19,600 nucleotides of DNA from contig JBEKUI010000057.1 of NCBI GenBank assembly GCA_049515175.1, forward strand, positions 1 to 19,600. The letters are read 5' to 3'. The position numbers were made by a program, and so were the translations under genes. Numbering within the stretch: the first letter of the stretch is position 1; every line of letters begins with the position of its first letter. The notes below the pieces were generated by a model, which was not told the DNA's origin, made no database searches, and saw only the letters and a program-made list of their open reading frames with translations. Below, one piece after another: positions 14,160-19,600 of the stretch. The stretch is from JACQNR01 sp049515175 (GTDB lineage Bacteria; Acidobacteriota; Terriglobia; UBA7540).

Positions 14160-15169
14160 GCGTTGCGGATCGCCTCCCTCAGTTCCTGCGCCGCGACGGC
14201 GGTGGTTCCGCGCTTCATCACCACGAGACCGCCGGCGCAGTTGGCGAGTTGCGCTGCGTGCAAGAAACTCGCGCCTGCCGTCAGCGCCAGGGTAAACGTG
14301 GCAATCACCGTATCGCCGGCGCCGGTGACGTCCACGGCCTGGTCCGATCCGAAGACAGGAATATGGCGCGGCTCCTGGCGCGGCTCGAACAGCACCATCC
14401 CGTCACGACCGCGGGTCACGACCAGGGCCTGGAGCGCCAACCGCCGCAGCAACTTCTTGCCGAGTTCGTGGAGCAGCCGGAGGTTCGTGCCGACCTTCCG
14501 GCCCAACGCTTCCTCAACTTCCGGTTCGTTGGGGGTGGCCGCCGTCAGGTGTGAGTAGCTGAGCAGGTTGAAGCGCGAATCCACGGTGATGGGCAGTTGA
14601 CGCTTTCCCAGGCGTCGCCGGAGCAGGGAAACCTCGCCGGCGTCAGTGGTGCCATATCCGTAATCCGAAATCAGCAAGCCCGAGGCGCCAGGAAGCAGGT
14701 CCCGAGCCTTGAGGGTGAGCTTCCGACGCAGCTCGCGAGAGAGCGGCTGAGGAGGTTCGCGGTCAATGCGCACGATCTGCTGGCGCTGCCAGTGGGAGAG
14801 CCCGCCGAGAACCCGTGTTTTCGTAGGGGTGACGTAGTTCCGCAGCCGCAGGATGTGGCGAATGGAAATATTCTTCGCGGCGAAATATTCGATCAGTTTT
14901 TCTCCTGCTTCGTCATCGCCCACGACTCCAACAGGAAGAACCCTGGCGCCAAGACCGGCCAGATTGTTGGCGGCGTTCGCGCCACCTCCGGGAACGATTT
15001 GCTTCTCGCGCTGTTTCAAGATCAGGACCGGCGCCTCGCGCGAAACCCGGGCGATCTCCCCGTGGATGAACTCGTCGGCGACCAGGTCGCCTAGCAGCAC
15101 GACGCGCTGGCGGGGCAGCCGGTCGAGGAGCGCGAGTAACGAAGAACGATCGGTGGAATTGATCTTCAT
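14156..15169 (-). CDS. hldA: D-glycero-beta-D-manno-heptose-7-phosphate kinase
   Basis: PfkB/ribokinase-family kinase (RfaE domain I) that phosphorylates heptose 7-phosphate at C1 to the 1,7-bisphosphate, the substrate of GmhB. The 337-residue protein has VVLLGDLVADEFIHGEIARV near the N-terminus, where the RfaE I family usually has a D..WDRY/DEYI pattern. GGGANAANNLAGLG (61-74) is the sugar-binding loop, TPNEPEVEEALG (212-223) is typical of RfaE I, and the PfkB signature 2 DVTGAGDT (280-287) carries the catalytic Asp at 286. The length matches a stand-alone kinase. Its ATG overlaps the gmhB stop (ATGA) and its stop overlaps the hldC start, locking the order gmhB-hldA-hldC. Confidence 0.94.
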   Translation of the reverse strand: MKINSTDRSSLLALLDRLPRQRVVLLGDLVADEFIHGEIARVSREAPVLILKQREKQIVPGGGANAANNLAGLGARVLPVGVVGDDEAGEKLIEYFAAKNISIRHILRLRNYVTPTKTRVLGGLSHWQRQQIVRIDREPPQPLSRELRRKLTLKARDLLPGASGLLISDYGYGTTDAGEVSLLRRRLGKRQLPITVDSRFNLLSYSHLTAATPNEPEVEEALGRKVGTNLRLLHELGKKLLRRLALQALVVTRGRDGMVLFEPRQEPRHIPVFGSDQAVDVTGAGDTVIATFTLALTAGASFLHAAQLANCAGGLVVMKRGTTAVAAQELREAIRNA

Positions 15170-15855
15170 ATCTCTTGCACCGGCGAAGACCTCCGGCGAC
15201 GTTTCGCCGGCACCCGGCTGGTTTCGCTTAGAATGATCTCCGCCGCTTCCAGGAGATTCTCCGCCACGTGGTCCGGCCGGCGCGGCCAGGCGCTGCGATG
15301 ATACTCGTACTCGCCGCGTCCGTAGCCGGTCATCAGGAGGATCGTCCGTGTGCCGGCATTGAATCCCAGTTGCATGTCACGGTAGGTGTCTCCAACCACA
15401 TACGATGCGGGCAGATCGATATGAAACTCCTCCGTGGCTTCCATCACCATGCCGGTGGAGGGCTTCCGGCACTGGCAATCCTTTCTGTAAGCCGCCACTC
15501 GGCCGCTGGGATGATGCAGACAATAGTAATAGGCGTCGATACGCGCATCGTACGAGGCTAATTCGCTCGAAATCTTCTTGTGAACTTGCCGAACTAACTT
15601 CTCCGTAAAGTAGCCGCGTGCCACGCCCGACTGGTTGGTGACCACGACCACCGGCCGCCCCGTCAGATTGAGCTTGTGAATGGCCTCGCCGCTCCAGGGA
15701 AAGACCCGCAGCCGGCTGAGGTGGTTGATGTAGCCCACCTCGTCGGAAATCGTCCCATCGCGGTCGAGGAAGATCGCCGGAGTCGGCGCAGGATGCCGCG
15801 TCTCCTGGCCGTCCCGCCCGCCGCTCACCGTCAGACTTCCGCCGCGAGGAGCCAC
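15166..15855 (-). CDS. gmhB: D-glycero-beta-D-manno-heptose 1,7-bisphosphate 7-phosphatase
   Basis: HAD-superfamily phosphatase that removes the 7-phosphate between the HldA and HldC steps. Motif I DRDGT (31-35, nucleophile D31 and acid D33), motif II VTNQSG (72-77), and the zinc-binding insertion CLHHP (112-116) with CQCRKP (127-132) are all present; the CxHH...CxC metal loop is diagnostic of GmhB. K131 and the GDTYRD motif (155-160) complete the site. From the GTG at 15855 it has 229 residues with about 24 poorly conserved residues before the first strand. A second GTG at 15828, preceded by a GGAAG, would give 220 residues and may be the real start. The C-terminus ends in a strongly basic tail (AKRRRR) beyond the domain. 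It lies 3 bases after waaF. Confidence 0.94.
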   Translation of the reverse strand: MAPRGGSLTVSGGRDGQETRHPAPTPAIFLDRDGTISDEVGYINHLSRLRVFPWSGEAIHKLNLTGRPVVVVTNQSGVARGYFTEKLVRQVHKKISSELASYDARIDAYYYCLHHPSGRVAAYRKDCQCRKPSTGMVMEATEEFHIDLPASYVVGDTYRDMQLGFNAGTRTILLMTGYGRGEYEYHRSAWPRRPDHVAENLLEAAEIILSETSRVPAKRRRRSSPVQEI

Positions 15856-15858
15856 GCG

Positions 15859-16908
15859 CTACGCCGCCTCCTTCGCGAGCCCGAGCGCCGCCACATAAAC
15901 GTCGTCCACGGTTACTGACTCCATGCACCGAAAATCAATCGGGCACTCTCGCAGCCCGCAGGGGCTGCACACAGCGGGGCGCTTCACGACGCGCGTGCGC
16001 GCGCCCACCGGGCCGGTGGCTCGCTCGTCGGTGGAGCCGAAGACCGCGAGGACGGGCAAGCCCAATGCCGCGGCCAGGTGCATCGGCCCCGAATCGTTGG
16101 TCACGACAAGCCGGCACTGCGCGAGCAGCGCCATCAGTTGCCGCAAGCTGGTCTCCCCCGAGAGAAGCAGGGGCGTGTGATGCATCGCCCGGGCGATTTC
16201 CTCGGCGAGAGGCCGTTCGTCGCGGGAGCCGAAGATTAGCACATCGGCGTGGAGCGCACCAACCAGCCGGTCCGCCAATTGTGCGTAGCGGGGCAGGAGC
16301 CAGCGCTTCGCCGGGCCATAGAACGCGCCGGGATTGATGCCCACCAGGAAACGCGGCCCGGAAAGCCCCATCCTTTGCAGGTGCCGGCGCGCCCACTCCA
16401 TTTCCGTCTCTTGGAGGGTGAGGCGCAGCTCCTTCACCGGCGGGTAGCGGTCGATCCATCCGGCACGAAAGAGGAGTTGCAGGTAGTTGTAGGCCTGGTG
16501 GCCGTAGACAGCGGGCGGGGGAGGCTCGATCGCATCTGTAAGCAGCGCGCTCCGCCCGTCGCGCGCGTAGCCGATTCGCACTGGAATCCTCGCCCACCAC
16601 GCCATCCACGCGGCATGGAAGGCATTCTGGAAGAGGACGCTGGCGTCGAATGCTTCCTCGCGGAGCTGGCGCACCAGTTTCCAGAATCCCAACGGCCCGC
16701 GGTGTGCCCCCTCGGGATCGTAGATGATCTGGCGGCTGACGGCGGGAAGATACTGGTAGAGCTCGCTGACCCACGGCTTGCATACGAGGACGATCTCGGC
16801 CGCCGGAAAGCGCGCATGGAGCGCTTCCAGAGCGGCAAGCGACATCACGCCATCGCCAATCCAGTTCGTGGCCCGAACCATAATCTTGCGCGGATTGGAC
16901 AGGCCCAT
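15859..16908 (-). CDS. waaF: Lipopolysaccharide heptosyltransferase II
   Basis: GT9 enzyme adding the second heptose to heptose-I of the LPS inner core, from ADP-heptose. The WaaF hallmarks are clear: VRATNWIGDGVMSLAALEALH near the N-terminus (Asp of the catalytic GD). NPGAFYGPAKRW follows mid-protein, NDSGPMHLAAALGLPVLAVFGSTD towards the end, and finally VCSPCGLRECPIDFRCM with four cysteines, a common WaaF tail. I use the ATG at 16908 (349 residues), two bases after the lpxK stop. A TTG at 16914 that overlaps that stop would add two residues. Spacing to gmhB is 3 bases. Confidence 0.95.
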   Translation of the reverse strand: MGLSNPRKIMVRATNWIGDGVMSLAALEALHARFPAAEIVLVCKPWVSELYQYLPAVSRQIIYDPEGAHRGPLGFWKLVRQLREEAFDASVLFQNAFHAAWMAWWARIPVRIGYARDGRSALLTDAIEPPPPAVYGHQAYNYLQLLFRAGWIDRYPPVKELRLTLQETEMEWARRHLQRMGLSGPRFLVGINPGAFYGPAKRWLLPRYAQLADRLVGALHADVLIFGSRDERPLAEEIARAMHHTPLLLSGETSLRQLMALLAQCRLVVTNDSGPMHLAAALGLPVLAVFGSTDERATGPVGARTRVVKRPAVCSPCGLRECPIDFRCMESVTVDDVYVAALGLAKEAA

Positions 16909-16910
16909 TT

Positions 16911-17951
16911 TCAAGCGGGCACCTTCACCGAGCGCAACCCTTGGATGAGGGCCTTCTCAAACGCCGCGGCGTCTTGAACCTCCAATCGCACCGCACACGC
17001 GAACACGGGTATTCCGGGGGTCCAATGCGCCGGAAAGTTCATCCAGTCTTTCTCGGTCGTGACCAGGATATCAGCCCCTTGCGCGCGCGCCCGCTTTTCC
17101 AGGCGATGAAGCTCACCCGCGCCGTAGGCGTGGTGGTCGCGATAGGCGACCTCCTTGATGACGTCCATCCCCCATTGTTGCAGATTTGCGCCGAAGGCCC
17201 GGGGATTTCCGATGCCGCAAAAGACCAGCGCCCGACGGCTCTGCAATTCCTCCAGGGAATGGACCGAATCGTCCCGGACGTCGATCAGGCCACGAAGCGC
17301 GAGGGAGGCCTGATAGATCTCCGCGCGTGGGTTGACGTGCGCAATCGCTTCCCGATGGCGTATTGGATTGGCAATCCCCGTGCGCGTCAGGACAATGATA
17401 TTGGCACGCTTCAGGGCGGAGAAAGGCTCCCGGAACCGTCCGGCGGGAAGCAGCGCCGCTTGGTCCGGGTCTTCCGTGACGTCCATCGCCACGACATCGA
17501 CCGCGCGCGCCAGGGACCAGTGCTGGAAGCCGTCATCCAGGAGGTGGACGTCTACGGTGAAGCGCTCTTCCGCCAAACGTCCGGCGCGATATCGGTTGGC
17601 ATTGACAACAATGGGAACCTTGGGGAGCGCTCGCGCGAGCAGCGCGACCTCATCCCCCACATCACGAGGGTTGACGGACTTGCGGTTTTCCGGTGGCAGG
17701 ACGATCATTCCGCCGATCCGCCGCCGATAGCCGCGCGTGAGGACGGAAGGGCTCCATCCGAGGTCGAGCAACCTCTCCGCGATCCACCAGACCAGCGGGG
17801 TTTTTCCTGTCCCGCCGACCGTCAAATTGCCGACACTCACCACCGGCCGGTTCAGGCGATGAGTCTTGAAGATTCCATGCCGGTAGGCAATTCTCCGCAG
17901 CTCGATTCCGGCGCGGAAGCCGAGCGAGAAAGGGAACAGGAGGCGTTTCAC
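16911..17951 (-). CDS. lpxK: Tetraacyldisaccharide 4'-kinase
   Basis: Inner-membrane-associated P-loop kinase that phosphorylates the 4' position of the lipid A disaccharide precursor to make lipid IVA. The 346-residue protein has an N-terminal amphipathic/hydrophobic segment (MKRLLFPFSLGFRAGIELR) for membrane association. The Walker A motif SVGNLTVGGTGKTP is at 39-52, LTRGYRRR (71-78) carries the family RGY, and VGDE (98-101) and the metal/catalytic DDGFQH (139-144) follow. LVTTEKDWMNFP, counterpart of the family TEKD, lies in the C-terminal half. Length is typical (about 320-350). Its GTG start shares four bases (GTGA) with the waaA stop. The other lipid A genes (lpxA, lpxB, lpxC, lpxD) are not in the window. 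Confidence 0.96.
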   Translation of the reverse strand: MKRLLFPFSLGFRAGIELRRIAYRHGIFKTHRLNRPVVSVGNLTVGGTGKTPLVWWIAERLLDLGWSPSVLTRGYRRRIGGMIVLPPENRKSVNPRDVGDEVALLARALPKVPIVVNANRYRAGRLAEERFTVDVHLLDDGFQHWSLARAVDVVAMDVTEDPDQAALLPAGRFREPFSALKRANIIVLTRTGIANPIRHREAIAHVNPRAEIYQASLALRGLIDVRDDSVHSLEELQSRRALVFCGIGNPRAFGANLQQWGMDVIKEVAYRDHHAYGAGELHRLEKRARAQGADILVTTEKDWMNFPAHWTPGIPVFACAVRLEVQDAAAFEKALIQGLRSVKVPA

Positions 17952-19285
17952 TCCGTTCCTCTCTCACGCGTATTCGCGGCGAATGCCGGCGCGGCCAACC
18001 ATCCTTCCAAGATCTCCATCACACGTTCCGTTGCACCGCGGTGATCCTCGAGCAACCGCCGGGCGGCCCCACCGAGTTCATTCCGGCGAGCCTCATCAGC
18101 AAGTAATTCCAGCATGGCCCCGGCCAGTTGCGTCTTATCCGAAATCTGGACCGCTGCCTGCCGCTCGAGCAGAAGCTGGGTAATGTCGCGGAAGTTGTGC
18201 ATGTGGGGGCCGAAGAGGATCGCCTTACCCCAATAGGCGGGCTCCAGGACATTGTGACCGCCGGTGGGAACGAGGCTCCCTCCCATAAAAACCAGATCCG
18301 CGAGTTCAAAAACGCTTGCCAGTTCTCCAATGGTATCCAAAAGCAAGACATCCGCGGAGAACGTCGGGTTCGTGGACTGGCCCGCGTCCTGACCTAAGGC
18401 GGTCCGGCGAACGGTCTTCAGGTCTCGGAGCGTCAGCAGGCTGGCCACTTCCTCGAATCGCGCCGGATGGCGCGGGGCAAGGATTAACAACGCATTGGCG
18501 TATTGAGACCGCACCTGGGCCCAGGCGGTGAGCAGCAACTCTTCCTCACCTGCCATCGTACTCGCCGCGATGACCACGGGACTCCGCCGCCCCTCGCGCA
18601 GAGCGCTTCCCAGCAAGCGAGTGAATTCGCCGAGCCGCGGCGGTGAAGCCTCAAACTTGAGGTTGCCGCTGACCACCACTTTCTCCGGCGGCATTCCCAG
18701 GCCGCAAAAACGCTTCGCATCCGTCTTGCTCTGCGCGCAGATTCCGTCCACTTTTTCGAGTACTCGGCGCATGAACGGTCGAATCCAACGGTAGCGGCGA
18801 TAGGAGCGATCGGAGATGCGGCCGTTCACGATCAGAACGCGAGCTCCTTCCTGTCGGGCGGCACGGAGCAGATTGGGCCACAATTCCGTTTCGGTGATGA
18901 CGAGGACCGCCGGGCGGATGCGCCGCATCGCGCCCCCCACCGCGAGCGGCCAGTCCAGGGGCAGCAGGAACCGGCCGGCGACATCCGGCAAGCGTGCGGC
19001 GCTGGCTTCGCGGCCGGCGGTCGTCACGTGGCTCAGGAAGACCTTTCGACCGGGATAGCGCCGTTGGATTTCCCGGACCAGCCCCACGATGGCCAGGGTT
19101 TCTCCCACCGATACGGCGTGAACCCAAATAGCGCTTTGTTCCGTCTGCTGAAACTGTGGGGGGAGGATGCCAAGTCTTTCTTTCCAATCCGCCGAGGACG
19201 AGATGCTGCCACGCAGCCGCCACAAGTAGTAAGGCGCGGTCACGATGATTCCCAGCGTGAAAAGCAAGCTATAGATGAAGAACAT
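17948..19285 (-). CDS. waaA: 3-deoxy-D-manno-octulosonic acid (Kdo) transferase
   Basis: Inner-membrane-anchored GT30 enzyme transferring one or more Kdo residues from CMP-Kdo to lipid IVA. With the ATG at 19285 it has 445 residues. A single N-terminal membrane anchor (about 3-22, FFIYSLLFTLGIIVTAPYYL) is followed by WKERLG. WVHAVSVGE (54-62) contains the conserved catalytic Glu at 62. LSHVTTAGRE, TETELWPN (131-138), VSGNLKF, a LAPRHPARF block and GGSLVPTGGHNVLEPAYWGK, the C-terminal donor-binding motif, complete it. A TTG at 19312 would add nine residues before the anchor and would lie within a palindromic leader sequence, so the ATG is preferred. The number of Kdo residues added cannot be read from sequence. 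It is the first gene of the operon, with a plausible promoter about 50 bases upstream. Confidence 0.96.
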   Translation of the reverse strand: MFFIYSLLFTLGIIVTAPYYLWRLRGSISSSADWKERLGILPPQFQQTEQSAIWVHAVSVGETLAIVGLVREIQRRYPGRKVFLSHVTTAGREASAARLPDVAGRFLLPLDWPLAVGGAMRRIRPAVLVITETELWPNLLRAARQEGARVLIVNGRISDRSYRRYRWIRPFMRRVLEKVDGICAQSKTDAKRFCGLGMPPEKVVVSGNLKFEASPPRLGEFTRLLGSALREGRRSPVVIAASTMAGEEELLLTAWAQVRSQYANALLILAPRHPARFEEVASLLTLRDLKTVRRTALGQDAGQSTNPTFSADVLLLDTIGELASVFELADLVFMGGSLVPTGGHNVLEPAYWGKAILFGPHMHNFRDITQLLLERQAAVQISDKTQLAGAMLELLADEARRNELGGAARRLLEDHRGATERVMEILEGWLAAPAFAANTRERGTE

Positions 19286-19296
19286 CGTGGGACAGG

Positions 19297-19310
19297 GCGC
19301 CCGCGGGCGC
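19297..19310. other. 14-base perfect palindrome in the waaA leader
   Basis: GCGCCCGCGGGCGC is an exact palindrome lying between the predicted transcription start (about 19330) and the waaA ATG at 19285. As RNA it could fold as a five-pair stem with a four-base loop shortly before the start codon, or as DNA bind a dimeric protein. In a GC-rich genome such a palindrome can occur by chance. Confidence 0.35.
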
Positions 19311-19312
19311 AA

Positions 19313-19489
19313 TCAATCGCAGCGAATCCAGCCTTGAGTATAGGCGCGGATCATGGCCAATGGCAATTTGCAGACCGGCTCAGCCACTAGGAATATTCCA
19401 TCCTCCTCCTCGGGTGCGTCCCGGCAGGGCGTGGCGCTCCCCGGAGAGTAGGAAGAATCCCGTTGTCTTCCCGCTAGCCTCAATACTGT
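19313..19489. other. Non-coding region upstream of the LPS operon
   Basis: No credible gene on either strand. It contains the promoter candidate (19337-19366), the GGAATATTCC palindrome (19390-19399), and sequence between about 19411 and 19489 that would include the outer end of the insertion sequence if the transposase fragment to the right is real. I could not identify a terminal inverted repeat because the other end is outside the window. Confidence 0.5.
19337..19366 (-). promoter_or_regulatory. Candidate sigma70-type promoter of the Kdo/heptose operon
   Basis: On the minus strand TTGCCA (19366-19361, five of six matches to TTGACA) and TATACT (19342-19337, five of six to TATAAT) are separated by 18 bases. 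Transcription would start near 19330, giving a leader of about 45 bases to the waaA ATG. A 10-base palindrome GGAATATTCC (19390-19399) lies 23 bases upstream of the -35 box and could be an operator, though this is speculative. This is the only good promoter-like match I found on this strand in the gap upstream of the operon. Confidence 0.55.
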
Positions 19490-19600
19490 TCACTTTATGA
19501 TTATGAGGCATCCTGAGATTTCGATGCGAACATTCAAACCAGCCGCTCGCGGGCGCAGCGGAAAGTTGCTCATCTTGCGCTTCACCCCGCGCGGGTTGCG
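19490..19600 (-). CDS. C-terminal end of an IS4-type transposase, cut by the window edge
   Basis: The minus strand is open from the right edge to a TGA at 19492-19490, giving 36 residues. The stretch NPRGVKRKMSNFPLRPR resembles the PRxxKRKMSxF ending that many IS4-family (DDE_Tnp_1) transposases carry just before the C-terminus; this is family recall and not a search result. The tail after it, ISGCLIIIK, is hydrophobic. If correct, the insertion sequence lies mainly to the right of the window, with its transposase reading leftwards, and its terminal repeat should fall within about 50 bases left of 19490. An alternative is a chance open stretch, since only 111 bases are visible. Catalytic residues would be outside the window. 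Confidence 0.5.
   Translation of the reverse strand, partial: RNPRGVKRKMSNFPLRPRAAGLNVRIEISGCLIIIK

Noticed and set aside
13725..14558. Plus-strand open frame of 277 codons opposite hldC and hldA
   Set aside because: Antisense shadow of two motif-complete enzymes; it spans their junction and shows no domain.
16941..18044. Long plus-strand open frame (367 codons) opposite lpxK and waaA
   Set aside because: It lies antisense to two well-identified genes with intact motifs. Its translation is low in hydrophobic core patterns and rich in R, D, P and G, as expected of a shadow frame in GC-rich DNA.
19387..19411. GAGGAGGAGG directly followed by an ATG and a five-codon minus-strand mini-frame (leader peptide?)
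   Set aside because: The Shine-Dalgarno-like run abuts the ATG with no spacing, and the frame lies upstream of the predicted promoter, so it would not be in the waaA transcript.

Overview
The window is GC-rich bacterial chromosome, densely coded, from a Gram-negative organism: it carries lipid A, Kdo and heptose genes for an outer membrane. The gene order (valS-nadC-birA-coaX, comEC, and a lipid A/Kdo/heptose operon ending in a DUF3108 gene) and two small conserved-looking orphan genes fit an Acidobacteriota genome best. That assignment rests on recalled family patterns and not on a search. No rRNA, tRNA, CRISPR array, prophage or complete mobile element was seen. Many starts are GTG or TTG, and good Shine-Dalgarno sequences are scarce at the starts examined, so several start choices rest on family length and conservation.

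Left half, plus strand (2-9812): a tight housekeeping array. It holds the 3' part of valS (the start lies outside the window), nadC (NAD synthesis), birA (biotin-protein ligase with an N-terminal DNA-binding domain), coaX (type III pantothenate kinase), a 239-residue protein of unknown function, an RlmD/RumA-type rRNA uracil-5 methyltransferase, and comEC (DNA-uptake channel with a metallo-beta-lactamase domain). GC-rich paired hairpins that look like REP elements sit on both sides of birA, in the nadC-birA and birA-coaX gaps.

Middle (9798-11076): a YihY/BrkB-family membrane protein on the minus strand, overlapping the end of comEC tail to tail by 15 bases. A divergent 89-residue protein of unknown function follows, with a good sigma70-type -10 box just upstream.

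Right half, minus strand (19285 down to 11104): a lipopolysaccharide core/lipid A operon, in transcription order waaA (Kdo transferase), lpxK (lipid A 4'-kinase), waaF (heptosyltransferase II), gmhB, hldA, hldC (ADP-heptose synthesis, with kinase and adenylyltransferase as separate genes), waaC (heptosyltransferase I), an ICMT/PEMT-type membrane methyltransferase and a secreted DUF3108 protein. Most junctions are 4-base stop/start overlaps or gaps of a few bases. A plausible promoter (TTGCCA-18-TATACT) lies just upstream of waaA. Together these genes make ADP-heptose, phosphorylate the lipid A precursor, add Kdo, and add the first two heptoses. The methyltransferase inside this operon is the most interesting functional lead: the one characterised bacterial enzyme with similarity to eukaryotic ICMT that I know of methylates a lipid A phosphate (Leptospira LmtA).

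Right edge (19313-19600): a non-coding stretch holding the operon promoter, then on the minus strand what looks like the last 36 codons of an IS4-type transposase running out of the window.
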